A stretch of 64,000 bases of DNA. Origin: Eubacterium sp. (GTDB taxonomy: Bacteria > Bacillota > Clostridia > Lachnospirales > Lachnospiraceae). Shown piece after piece: positions 24,051 through 33,141 of the stretch. The DNA is taken from assembly GCA_021769425.1 (NCBI GenBank), contig JAETSX010000007.1, positions 1 through 64,000 of the forward strand, given 5' to 3'. Made by a program: the position numbers and the translations under genes. A model generated the notes under the pieces. That model was not told where the DNA came from, did no database searches, and saw only the letters and a program-made list of their open reading frames with translations. Position 1 is the first letter of the stretch, and each line of letters opens with the position of its first letter.

Positions 24051-27000
24051 CTATTCCGGTCCCGGCGCTTCAATCTGCTCCGTCTCGGTCAGCGGCCCTT
24101 CATCTTCTTCATCCCCGTCCTCATCCTCTGTAAAATTCAGAATCGACTCGGGTTGGGTCAGAATGCCATTTTTAAACTGGCCGGCTTCTAAGATTTTTCC
24201 GGTGGAGGCCTCGTAGCGGGCGCCCCGGCCGTAATAGGTTCCATTGACAAAATCTCCTTTATAGAGCAAATTGCCGTTTTCATCCCAGAGCTTTCCGGAA
24301 CCGTAATATCTTCCCTTTAAAAATCCGCCGTCATAAATCAGATTCCCCGTTACCGTGTGATACAGTTTTCCCTGGCCGCTGTACTGACCCCGGTAAAATT
24401 CTCCGTCATATACCAGATTTTCCGTAGCGGCATCCGCCAGCTTGCCCGCTCCCTGATACATGCCGTTTACAAAGCTGCCCTCATACACCACAATTTTTTT
24501 CTGGGGATCGTACTGCTTGCCCTCGCCTTCGTAAACATCTGATTTGAAACTGCCCTCATAAATCAACGTCTCTTCCGCATCATATGCTTTTCCAAGACCT
24601 TCCCGCTTTCCCTTTACAAAGGCCCCCTCATAAATCATGTTCTCTCCCTCATAAAGTTTTCCTTCGCCTTCATAAGCGTTTTCCACAAATCCGCCTTCAT
24701 ACACCAGCCTGCCGTTTTCGTAGAGTCTTCCTTTGCCGCCGTACTGGCCGGCTGTAAATTCTCCGTCATAGAGCATGTTGCCTTCCGGATCGTAATCGGT
24801 TCCGTCGCCTTCTTTTTCTCCGGCGATAAAACTGCCTTCGTAGAGAAGCTCGCCTTTCTTTGCTTCTAAGATTTCTTGCGGAGATATGTCTTCCTCTCCC
24901 GGCTCTGATTCTTCTCCTTCGTCTGCCGTTCCAGCTTCATTCTCTGATTCTACGCCAAAGCTGCTTTCTTCTGCATCATCTGCACCCGCACCGGAACCGC
25001 TCTCTTCTGCGTCTTCTGCTCCTGCACCGGAGCCGCTTTCCCCGGAGCCTTCCGCTCCTGCTCCAGAACTGCTTTCCCCGGAGCCTTCTGTTCCCGCTCC
25101 GGTTTCAGAGACGCTTCCTCCTGAGCCTTCTGTTCCCGCTCCGGTTTCAGAGACGCTTCCTCCTGAGCCTTCTGTTCCTGCTCCGGTTTCAGAGACGCTT
25201 CCTCCTGAGCCTTCTGTTCCCGCTCCGCTTCCAGAAACGCTTCCTCCTGAGCCTTCTGTTCCCGCTCCGCTTCCAGAGACGCTTCCTCCTGAGCCTTCTG
25301 TTCCCGCTCCGCTTCCAGAGACGCTTCCTCCTGAGCCTTCTGTTCCCGCTCCGCTTCCAGAGACGCTTCCTCCTGAGCCTCCCGTTCCGGATTTGCCTCC
25401 TCCAGAATCTGTTCCGGTTCCACTCTCGGAATTACCGGAACCTGTTCCGCTTTGCGTTTTAGTACTCTGGGTTCCTGTTCCGTTTGCAGAAGATTTTTTG
25501 GATGCATTGCCAGTCCCTCCGTTTTCAGAACCGTTGCCGTTAGTTCCGGCTCCTCCGCTTCCAGTATTGCCGCTTCCGGCTCCTCCGCTTCCATTCTCAG
25601 AACCGCCGGTATTTTTTCCGCTTTCCTCATTTTCGGAATTTTCGTTTCCAGGATTTCCGCTGCCAGTCCCAGAACTTCCGCCTGTACCGCCAGAAGAACC
25701 CGATTCCGCTCCAGAAGAGCCTGCACTTGCGCCAGAATTCTCTCCTGCGCCTCCAGATGTCTCGTTTCCTCCGTTCCCTTCACTGGAGGATCCGCTTCCG
25801 GATGTTCCGCTTCCGGATGTTCCGCTTTCGGCTTCACCGCTTCCTGACGATGCGTCGTTTCCGGCCTCTCCTCCGGATGTTCCGCTTTCAGCTTCATCGC
25901 TTCCTGACGATGCATCGTTTCCGGTCTCTCCTCCAGATGCTCCTTCCCCGTTCCCGGATGCCCCGTTTACCTCCTCCAAAGCGCTGATTCCTTCTCCATC
26001 ACCTTCCCCGGAAGCTTCTGCACCTGCTTCCGCAGCCGTCTCGTTGGCCGCATAAACCTTTCCATCTCCCTCTTTTTTACCGTTTACAAAATCTCCCTCA
26101 TACACCGTATTGCTTTCCGCGTCAAATTCCGTTCCGGTTCCTTCCTTTTCTCCGCCTACAAAGTCACCGTCATACACCGGCTCTCCGTCTTCATAAAGCG
26201 TTCCTTCCCCCTCATACTCTCCCTCTGCATTCACGGTTCCCTCATATACTACATTTCCCTCCTCATCCGTTAAGGCAACCTCCTGCAGGGCCGGCTCTCC
26301 ATTCTCAAAAACGCCCTTTGCAACCACATCTCCCTCTTCATCATAGAGCGTTCCCTTGCCCTCCGGTTTCCCGCTGGCAAATGTCCCCACATAATTTTCC
26401 TGGCCGTCTGCAAAATACAGCGTGCCGTTCCCCTCATAAAGTCCGTTTTTAAAGTCCCCTTTGTAAACCAGATTTCCTTCTTCATCGTACAATTTTCCCT
26501 GGCCGTCATACTGATTTAAAAGAAAAGTTCCTTTGTAGCAAAGCGTGTCAGAATTTTCATAATACAGCTCCCCTTCCCCCGAGTAGGCTTCCATCTCAAA
26601 ATTCCCCTCATAGAGCAGCGCTCCCTCATAGGTATAGAGCTGCCCTTTTCCATTAATCCTTCCCTCTTCCATCTTCCCTTTGAAAATCAGCGTACCGCCG
26701 TCTTTCTCCAGCAACTCCACGTTGCCGCTGTATCCAATCATTTGAGGAGAATTAATCACCATGGTCTTAGTAAAAAACTGCGATATCAGAATCGGGTGCA
26801 GCAACTTCAGATACAAAACCGGAAGAACCACTGCCGCCAGCATCAAACAATAGACAAACCTTTTCAGCACATAATAATGGCCTATGGAAAAGTAATCCTG
26901 GATTGTCCGCTCTTTTTTCTTTTTCTTCTGATTGATCCCTTTGCGGACATCGCTTAGCACTTTTGAGGAAAAAGATTCCGGACTGACCATCCTCTTTGCC

Positions 27001-27080
27001 TTGCGATATACCACCTGAATCGGCGCCGTTAAAATATGCGACAGCCTTCGGGCTGTACGTCCTATCAGTCCGCCCCGCAT
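24051..27080 (-). CDS. Membrane-anchored MORN-repeat protein with Gly/Ser linker
   Basis: A 1009-residue protein in four parts. A basic cytoplasmic N-terminus and one membrane helix (about 74-98, L-M-L-A-A-V-V-L-P-V-L-Y) come first. A first block of MORN repeats (about 115-350, pattern Y-x-G-x-F-x-x-G-x-Y-x-G-x-G-x-L-Y) follows. A Gly/Ser/Glu low-complexity linker (about 360-735) contains seven perfect-frame 14-residue units, four GSGGSVSGSGAGTE and three GSGGSVSETGAGTE. A second MORN block (about 740-975) precedes an acidic tail. MORN repeats form curved beta sheets that bind lipids or proteins. Placement between the baseplate and terminator genes suggests a membrane docking or scaffold part. 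The linker repeats (42 bp) look recently amplified. Confidence 0.88.
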   Translation of the reverse strand: MRGGLIGRTARRLSHILTAPIQVVYRKAKRMVSPESFSSKVLSDVRKGINQKKKKKERTIQDYFSIGHYYVLKRFVYCLMLAAVVLPVLYLKLLHPILISQFFTKTMVINSPQMIGYSGNVELLEKDGGTLIFKGKMEEGRINGKGQLYTYEGALLYEGNFEMEAYSGEGELYYENSDTLCYKGTFLLNQYDGQGKLYDEEGNLVYKGDFKNGLYEGNGTLYFADGQENYVGTFASGKPEGKGTLYDEEGDVVAKGVFENGEPALQEVALTDEEGNVVYEGTVNAEGEYEGEGTLYEDGEPVYDGDFVGGEKEGTGTEFDAESNTVYEGDFVNGKKEGDGKVYAANETAAEAGAEASGEGDGEGISALEEVNGASGNGEGASGGETGNDASSGSDEAESGTSGGEAGNDASSGSGEAESGTSGSGTSGSGSSSEGNGGNETSGGAGENSGASAGSSGAESGSSGGTGGSSGTGSGNPGNENSENEESGKNTGGSENGSGGAGSGNTGSGGAGTNGNGSENGGTGNASKKSSANGTGTQSTKTQSGTGSGNSESGTGTDSGGGKSGTGGSGGSVSGSGAGTEGSGGSVSGSGAGTEGSGGSVSGSGAGTEGSGGSVSGSGAGTEGSGGSVSETGAGTEGSGGSVSETGAGTEGSGGSVSETGAGTEGSGESSSGAGAEGSGESGSGAGAEDAEESGSGAGADDAEESSFGVESENEAGTADEGEESEPGEEDISPQEILEAKKGELLYEGSFIAGEKEGDGTDYDPEGNMLYDGEFTAGQYGGKGRLYENGRLVYEGGFVENAYEGEGKLYEGENMIYEGAFVKGKREGLGKAYDAEETLIYEGSFKSDVYEGEGKQYDPQKKIVVYEGSFVNGMYQGAGKLADAATENLVYDGEFYRGQYSGQGKLYHTVTGNLIYDGGFLKGRYYGSGKLWDENGNLLYKGDFVNGTYYGRGARYEASTGKILEAGQFKNGILTQPESILNFTEDEDGDEEDEGPLTETEQIEAPGPE
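25091..25385 (-). repeat. 42-bp tandem repeats in the MORN-protein gene
   Basis: Seven consecutive in-frame 42-bp units encode 14-residue Gly/Ser/Glu repeats. Two sub-types lie in blocks (GSGAGTE and ETGAGTE endings), as expected from unit-by-unit expansion. Boundaries are approximate. Confidence 0.85.
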
Positions 27081-27111
27081 CTTTCATCCCTCCTGACAAA
27101 CTTATGATTTC

Positions 27112-27984
27112 TCACTCCTGCTGCTCCTGAATCTCCAATGTCCCGATTTGCCGGAACGTAATACCCTTATCCGACAACACCGGATTAGGCAGCGTCAATA
27201 ACAGATAAACGGCCGCTGACAGAATCAAAGCTGCCGCAAGCATCGCCCGAATCTTAGGAAAAACTTTTTTCAGCCATTCCCAGGCCCTCCACCAGATACG
27301 CCCCGGCCTCAATTCCTCCCGCTCGCTTTTGGTCAGCACAGATTCATAGATATTGTCATAAGCCACATAGCAGTCCCACAGATAAGCGAACCGCCCTTCC
27401 TCCACATCCCGTGCAAATTTCATCAGTTCCCGGGAACTTTTTTGCTCCAGTTCCTTGGCAAACAGCTCCTGCACCAGTCCGCTGACCCGGTTGATGCAGT
27501 CCTTTTCCTGCACTTTCCAATAGTAATCCACTTCCGTAAAAAAGTAATTAAACCGGACGCCTAAGGCATCGTCCACCACAATATTATCCTTCCGCAATAT
27601 TTCATAGAGAAAACATTCCGGCATATTCAAAAGAAAAATCTGTGCAAAAATATTTTTCATTAACAGCAAACGTTCCTGAAGATGATAATTTCCCCGCTCA
27701 ATGGCCTGCTGCAGCGTCTTTCCGCTGGCATGGCTGAAAATGATATAATATTTTCCGTCCGCATTGAAGCTTGCATACAGATCTTTAAAGGTATAATTGA
27801 TATTCGCCTTGGTGGTCACCGGCACAAGCCGCCTTGCCAGTTCCATATCATTGACACAGGCCACCGTATATTTCACACCTTCCGCTCCGGCGTCTGCCGC
27901 CGCATACAGTTCAATGGCCCCGGAGCCTGTGGTCTTGATTTTTGAAATCAGCTCATACTGTTTCTCCTGAAACTTAATTACCAT
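27112..27984 (-). CDS. Single-span membrane protein with pseudokinase-like cytoplasmic domain
   Basis: A 290-residue protein. The N-terminal 220 residues show a kinase-like order of elements (Y-E-L-I-S-K-I-K near the start, Y-I-I-F-S-H-A-S-G-K-T-L-Q-Q-A-I hinge-like segment near 95, F-L-Y-E-I-L-R-K-D-N-I-V-V-D-D near 130) but no catalytic HRD or DFG, and the layout resembles EssB/YukC of type VII secretion. One membrane helix is at about 248-268 (A-M-L-A-A-A-L-I-L-S-A-A-V-Y-L-L-L), with a short outside tail. GTG 27993 is an alternative start. The link to EssB is from pattern alone. Confidence 0.75.
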   Translation of the reverse strand: MVIKFQEKQYELISKIKTTGSGAIELYAAADAGAEGVKYTVACVNDMELARRLVPVTTKANINYTFKDLYASFNADGKYYIIFSHASGKTLQQAIERGNYHLQERLLLMKNIFAQIFLLNMPECFLYEILRKDNIVVDDALGVRFNYFFTEVDYYWKVQEKDCINRVSGLVQELFAKELEQKSSRELMKFARDVEEGRFAYLWDCYVAYDNIYESVLTKSEREELRPGRIWWRAWEWLKKVFPKIRAMLAAALILSAAVYLLLTLPNPVLSDKGITFRQIGTLEIQEQQE

Positions 27985-28047
27985 TTTTCTCACTCTTTCT
28001 TACGCACCGCTGGATTGGGGCAGTCTGTCACATGGGATACGATATCT

Positions 28048-29775
28048 TTACTCTTTCTCACGCACCACTACAAAGGTGGAAGCCTGCACCTCTGGGTATG
28101 CCATGCTTGATACCGTAATCTGGAAAATTCCTTCCGTCTCCGGCGCTGTATATTTTCCGTTTTTGTCAATGGAGCCGCCGTCCCGATCCTTGACGCCCCA
28201 TTTCAGGCGTTCGTCGGTAAAGCCCTCCAGCACAGCAGTGAATACCACACTGTCTCCCGCAAATACATTGGGATTATCCGGCTGAATGAAAATACGCTTC
28301 TTCTTAATGGATACCGGCTTGCGGATCTCATTGCGCAGAGCCGTCCAGTGAACCCGCACCTGTTTTGCATTGTCATTTTTTAAGATTTTCAGTCCAATTT
28401 CAAAAGTGCCCTCAGAAGGCATCAGCCTGGCGCCCAAAGAGGCCGCAAACCCGTTCTGTCCCTGAAACATAGACGCGTCTCCAAACATCACCTGGGTATC
28501 CCCGGTAAATCCATGCTCCACCTCGTATCCCAATTCAATGGTAACAGGGCCGAATCCCAGCCCGTGGACAATTTCATCGGAATACAGCACTTCTCCCGGA
28601 CGCATATGCCCGATTTCAAATACCGTTTCCCCATAGGCAGCTTTCAGCGGCTTCTCCTCTTCCTTTTCCTTCTGCATTTCCGTTTCCAGAAGCCTGGCAT
28701 CCTTTAATTTCTTTACATCCTCTACCAGCCTGCCGATTACGGCGGCGGAAATCTCCGTATGCATAATCTTCTGTCCAAAAGGAAGCGGCTCCACCCGCTC
28801 AATCAAACACACGTCCCCGGCCCGCACCACATGGATTCTGGCCAGATAAATCCCCTGCTGAAAAGTATTTCCCACAATATAATCCATGGCCGTTTTATAA
28901 TATTCCATCTGCAGGGATGCATACTCGTCCAAATCATTGACCGACGCCCGGCTAATGCAGGGATCTGTCTCACAGTATTCCCGTCCCCCTACCTGAAGTT
29001 TAAAGCTGTCCTTTACCAGAGCCGCCTGGGCCTCCACATTCTGAACACAGGCTGTTTTTAAGGGAATTTCCATCTGGCGTTTCCCGCCTTTTGCGGGCTC
29101 AGATTCTTCAAAAGCCACCCGCACCCGGTTCCCCTCTCCATTGGTAAGAAAGGACAATTCCAATTCATATTCAAAAGAAAATTTCTGCTGGCCGGTATGC
29201 TCTATTTCAATCCGCAATGCAGTGTCTTTTCCCATTTCCAAGAATTTCGGCAGTACCTGGCAAATAGTGATTCCCTGTCCGTGCCATACGGTTTTTTTCT
29301 CCTCATAAAGCCTGGAAGGAGAATATATTTCCCGCTCCGGCTCTTCCTGGGTCACAAACAGGCGATATCCCTCTTTATATTTGTTAAATTCGCTGCTGTT
29401 ACGTCCTGCCATCCCTGTAACATTGTGCATCAGCTCGGCAGCCTCTTCCTGATATTCCAGACAGAGATAATAAAAGCCTTCTTCCTGCCCGTCTCCATAT
29501 CCCTCCAGCTCCGTAATTTTGCGCACCGCCGGTTCATCCAGAACAATTTCCCGGCCGGCAAAATCAAGCGCCAGCCCCCGTTCTACAGAAATGCTTTCAT
29601 CATCCACTTCCACCACGCCAAGGCCGCAGACTACCCCGGAGCCAAAAAGGAAACGGTTAATGGTTCTGCGCTTGTCGTTAAAATATTTCTGCTCTGTCTC
29701 AAAATCTTCTACAGACAGCAGCTTCCCATAAAAATAGCGGTTCCTCTCAAATGGAAAGCTTTTCAAATTCTTCAT
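28048..29775 (-). CDS. Conserved injection-system protein with C-terminal Ig-like domain
   Basis: A 575-residue protein whose N-terminus (F-E-R-N-R-Y-F-Y-G-K-L-L-S-V-E-D-F, then F-G-S-G-V-V-C-G-L-G-V) is a hallmark of a family found repeatedly in extracellular contractile injection loci. Residues about 490-575 form a bacterial Ig-like domain (D-S-V-V-F-T-A-V-L, K-W-G-V-K-D-R-D-G-G-S-I, G-I-F-Q-I-T-V-S-S). It overlaps the upstream tail protein I gene by 29 bases. Known family members are baseplate-associated or of unknown role; a surface or fibre-like function for the Ig domain is possible. Confidence 0.85.
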   Translation of the reverse strand: MKNLKSFPFERNRYFYGKLLSVEDFETEQKYFNDKRRTINRFLFGSGVVCGLGVVEVDDESISVERGLALDFAGREIVLDEPAVRKITELEGYGDGQEEGFYYLCLEYQEEAAELMHNVTGMAGRNSSEFNKYKEGYRLFVTQEEPEREIYSPSRLYEEKKTVWHGQGITICQVLPKFLEMGKDTALRIEIEHTGQQKFSFEYELELSFLTNGEGNRVRVAFEESEPAKGGKRQMEIPLKTACVQNVEAQAALVKDSFKLQVGGREYCETDPCISRASVNDLDEYASLQMEYYKTAMDYIVGNTFQQGIYLARIHVVRAGDVCLIERVEPLPFGQKIMHTEISAAVIGRLVEDVKKLKDARLLETEMQKEKEEEKPLKAAYGETVFEIGHMRPGEVLYSDEIVHGLGFGPVTIELGYEVEHGFTGDTQVMFGDASMFQGQNGFAASLGARLMPSEGTFEIGLKILKNDNAKQVRVHWTALRNEIRKPVSIKKKRIFIQPDNPNVFAGDSVVFTAVLEGFTDERLKWGVKDRDGGSIDKNGKYTAPETEGIFQITVSSMAYPEVQASTFVVVREKE

Positions 29776-30925
29776 CTTTCTTTTCCTCCTCTGCCCCGGC
29801 TTCTGCTGCGCCCACCATAGACGGAATTGCAGCTACGCCGTTTAAATTTGCATTCTCATAAGCCACCAGCATACTGTTTACGCCTGCATACACGTTTTGC
29901 CCCAAATATATTCCCGGCCGCAGAATCATCAGATGCATCCTGATATGAGCCGGCTGTATGTCTTCTATCATCTTCTTCAATGCATACTGTTCCCGCAGAG
30001 AAGGCACTGCCTGCTCCCGCACCAGCACGCTTACCTCATAAGGCCCATGGGCATAAGACCGTATCAGGCTTTGGTATGCCCTGTCATTCCCCCGGTACTG
30101 CTCAATCTCTCCATATTCCAGGAAAAAAGGCCTTTCTCCGGTAAATGTGCCTATCATATGTTCCATATATTCCCTGGTTCCCCGAATCAGATTTTTTTTC
30201 ACAATTCCCTCTAATAAAAGCCTTAATTTCTCTTCCTGCCACAGATGCGCATTGGAAATTCCCACCCATCTGGCCAGCCAGCGCAGAAATTCCGGTTCCG
30301 CAGCCATAGGGTCTAACTGTCTGGCGGAACCTGCAATTCTTTCCTCCAGATCCTGATACACCGCTTCAAACATCCCCAAAAATCTTCCAAGAAAATCCTC
30401 TCTGCCCCCGGTCTGGTAAATCATGGGAAGGTAGGACAAAAAGCTGCGGTTTCCGGCATACAGCTTCATATGATGGATTTCTGGAAGGAATCCTGCCTGG
30501 CAAAAGAGCTGAATCTCCATCCAGAGATATCTTCCCCTGGCATGGTACAGCATAATATCCTGAGGATTTGCCACAATATGAACCAAAAACGGCTCCATCA
30601 GACGGTGTTTCTTCTCCGGGGAAATCTCCCGGTTTCCAATCACTTCCTCCCAGGCGTACATTTTGCCGTCTACCGATACCTGGGATTCATCGCTGCAGTA
30701 AAAATAAAACCGGATGGAATCATCCCCGTAGCCCTCGCTTTCTATCACTGCCCGGTGCCACTGATTCCCTTCCTCCCCGCTGTCCAACAACCGGGAAATA
30801 AAAACTCCGCTGTCTGAAACGCCGTCCTCTAACGCAAGCCCCTGCTTTGTGATTCTGATATCTTTCCGGTATCCGGACTCATAATCCTTTTTTTTATTAA
30901 AAACAAAATATCTCAACTGATCCAT
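29747..30925 (-). CDS. Phage tail protein I-like baseplate component
   Basis: A 392-residue protein related to P2 gpI/Afp tail protein (TIGR02242 type). The conserved core is in the middle: Y-L-P-M-I-Y-Q near residue 180, then F-L-G-M-F-E-A-V-Y-Q-D-L-E-E-R-I, then L-D-P-M-A-A-E-P-E-F-L-R-W-L-A-R-W-V-G and R-G-T-R-E-Y-M-E-H-M-I. It would sit at the outer edge of the baseplate, where fibres attach in phages. The ATG at 30925 follows GAAGAGGTGATCGG. The Glu/Lys-rich end overlaps the next gene. Confidence 0.88.
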   Translation of the reverse strand: MDQLRYFVFNKKKDYESGYRKDIRITKQGLALEDGVSDSGVFISRLLDSGEEGNQWHRAVIESEGYGDDSIRFYFYCSDESQVSVDGKMYAWEEVIGNREISPEKKHRLMEPFLVHIVANPQDIMLYHARGRYLWMEIQLFCQAGFLPEIHHMKLYAGNRSFLSYLPMIYQTGGREDFLGRFLGMFEAVYQDLEERIAGSARQLDPMAAEPEFLRWLARWVGISNAHLWQEEKLRLLLEGIVKKNLIRGTREYMEHMIGTFTGERPFFLEYGEIEQYRGNDRAYQSLIRSYAHGPYEVSVLVREQAVPSLREQYALKKMIEDIQPAHIRMHLMILRPGIYLGQNVYAGVNSMLVAYENANLNGVAAIPSMVGAAEAGAEEEKKDEEFEKLSI

Positions 30926-31000
30926 CCGATCACCTCTTCGCCTGCAGTGACAATATGCCGAAAGAGCATACTTATCTGCCAAATCCTTTGACCCACGGGC

Positions 31001-33115
31001 TTACCAATTCTCTCTCGCCGTAAAAATTCTGAAATCCATTTCCTTCAGATACGGCAGCCCATTGGGCGGAAGTTTCACATCCCCATTCACAAGATGCCGA
31101 AATCCCTTTCCACTTGCCTCCACCGACAGGGATCTGGCCTGCTGCACACAGGGCAGCATATCTATAATCCCATATATTTCACTGCTGGAAACCGGCCTGC
31201 CGATTTCCCAGGCGGTTTCATCCAGATAGGCGCGCACCGCCTCTTCAATCATGATTTCCGCGTCAGTAAACTGAGGCCGGATGACAATTTCCGCGAAAAT
31301 GGAAATGCCCACATATTCCGGATTTAAAATTTTCACCGCAGTTCCAATCATCTTCCTGCTCTGCAGCATCTGCTCCAAGTTCTGGCGGTATTTCTCATTT
31401 AAACAACCGTCTCTTTTCTTATAGCTTAAGGGCCGCACCACAATGGAAATCTCATTTTCCGGCACATGCTCCGGATCGGTTCCCTCTTCCGGAGTTATTA
31501 CCTTGCTGTCTAAAATCAGCAGCCCGGGCGTGCGCCGAACCAGTTCTTCATAATCTGAAGCAGTAACCCCCCGGTTAATCTGTTTTAAATCCCTCCGCAG
31601 ACGTTCAAAGCACTCCTCTACCGTCTCATTGTCCCTGCCTCCGGCCGTGCTCTCATACTGCCTTACCAACAACTCCGGAAAAACCTGGCACTCCCGGATT
31701 TTCCCGGCCTTGATATTGCCTGATTTCCCTTCGCTTACCCTAAGGCGCAACAGGCGGATTCTGCCGTCCGGCGCCATCCCGTTTTCGCAGTTTCCGAATA
31801 TCAGCCTGTTTTCTCCCGGCTCTAACACATAGACTGCATCCTCCGGCGTGCAATTGTCGAAATCACTGACTCTCCGGTAGGGATAATATCTTCCGTCCTG
31901 CCGGTCGCAAACCATCAGTTCAAATTCATCACAGACAATTCCGTCCATATCCAGCGCATATTCCTGGCTGGCAAAGCCTCTTCCTGTGCCGATTTCCCGC
32001 CTTTCCCAAAAATCATCCTCACAGGCGGCCAGGCGGCAGGTAAGCCTGCCTTTGGCCCAGACCGGCCTTGCAAAAAACAGCAGGCAGTCTCCCTCTTTTG
32101 TCTCTTCTTTCCGAATAATACGGGCAGGAATCCATCCCCCGTCCCGCTCTAAGTAAAGCTCCGTCTGCCCGCTTTCTGCCAGATACATGCTGCTGACAAG
32201 AGATAGCATCTGGGATGTGTCGGAAAGTTCAAGATCATAATCTTCATAATCGCAGTAAGAATACTGCTGCCTGACCTCTATCTCATTAAAATACATATTC
32301 TGTATCAAAGGCGCCACATCATAATTGTTTTCTGTCAGGGTAACGCGAAGCTGAAAAGCTCCATATGTCTGATCCTCCGTCATCTCTTCCGGTAAGTAAA
32401 ACCCGATTCTGCCGCTTTGTAAAAAAGCATATGTAGTATCAAATTCCACAGGAAGCACCTTCCAGCCTTCCTCTGACTGATATTCCCATTTAAGTTTTGC
32501 CAGAGGAATGAAATCTTTCCCGATGGGATTGCGGCTTACTTCATAATCGGTACGGATATCAAAAGTTACCGCCGTCAGGCTTTTGGGACGGAACGCCTGA
32601 TCCATAATGAAATAGCAGCAGTTTCCCTGTTTCGGATATTCTCCAAAAGGATGCAGGCGCATCTGCTTTTCCAAATCATTGCCGATGTTCACATATTTTT
32701 CCAGCAATTCCCCGGACAGGAGATAAGCGCCCATCAGCCTTATGGGATGGGGCCATTCTTTTTTCACCGTCTCAAATACCATATCATCTGCAAGAAATCT
32801 GGTCCCTTTCGGCAAAGGCGTCTGAGGGCCGGACATCCCGGCGGGCAGCTCCACGCTGACAGCTCCTCGGGCCGGCCTGGCACACCCCATAGAGACGCCG
32901 AATAATTTCAGATATTTCTGCCGTTTCCAGCCGCAGAGCTGGCTGATATGGTACTGTTGGATCTCTTTGAGCCAGGCTAGGAGCCCCAACAGCATAATTC
33001 CCGGATCCGATTGGTTATAATTGGTCCAGTCCGGACATTCTCCGGGGATTTGAAATACCGCATCCGCTTCAATTTCCTGATAAGATTTATCATCCAGATT
33101 CAAATTGTAGAACAT
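31001..33115 (-). CDS. Baseplate J-like wedge protein (short form)
   Basis: A 704-residue protein of the putative baseplate assembly family (TIGR02243, distantly gpJ-like). The N-terminus is typical: C-P-D-W-T-N-Y-N-Q-S-D-P-G-I-M-L-L-G-L-L-A-W-L near residue 30. The conserved J-like core is near 500-560: E-C-F-E-R-L-R-R-D-L-K-Q-I-N-R-G-V-T-A-S-D-Y-E-E-L-V-R-R-T-P. It forms baseplate wedges that link sheath and spike, and is paired with the larger homologue just upstream, as in Afp11/Afp12. Confidence 0.9.
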   Translation of the reverse strand: MFYNLNLDDKSYQEIEADAVFQIPGECPDWTNYNQSDPGIMLLGLLAWLKEIQQYHISQLCGWKRQKYLKLFGVSMGCARPARGAVSVELPAGMSGPQTPLPKGTRFLADDMVFETVKKEWPHPIRLMGAYLLSGELLEKYVNIGNDLEKQMRLHPFGEYPKQGNCCYFIMDQAFRPKSLTAVTFDIRTDYEVSRNPIGKDFIPLAKLKWEYQSEEGWKVLPVEFDTTYAFLQSGRIGFYLPEEMTEDQTYGAFQLRVTLTENNYDVAPLIQNMYFNEIEVRQQYSYCDYEDYDLELSDTSQMLSLVSSMYLAESGQTELYLERDGGWIPARIIRKEETKEGDCLLFFARPVWAKGRLTCRLAACEDDFWERREIGTGRGFASQEYALDMDGIVCDEFELMVCDRQDGRYYPYRRVSDFDNCTPEDAVYVLEPGENRLIFGNCENGMAPDGRIRLLRLRVSEGKSGNIKAGKIRECQVFPELLVRQYESTAGGRDNETVEECFERLRRDLKQINRGVTASDYEELVRRTPGLLILDSKVITPEEGTDPEHVPENEISIVVRPLSYKKRDGCLNEKYRQNLEQMLQSRKMIGTAVKILNPEYVGISIFAEIVIRPQFTDAEIMIEEAVRAYLDETAWEIGRPVSSSEIYGIIDMLPCVQQARSLSVEASGKGFRHLVNGDVKLPPNGLPYLKEMDFRIFTARENW

Positions 33116-33141
33116 GGCCTGCGCTCCTTTTTCAAATTCTG

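Noticed and set aside
24886-26055. Long plus-strand open frame opposite the MORN-protein gene
   Set aside because: It is an antisense shadow of the Gly/Ser-rich repeat region, with Pro/Ser/Leu composition and no RBS.
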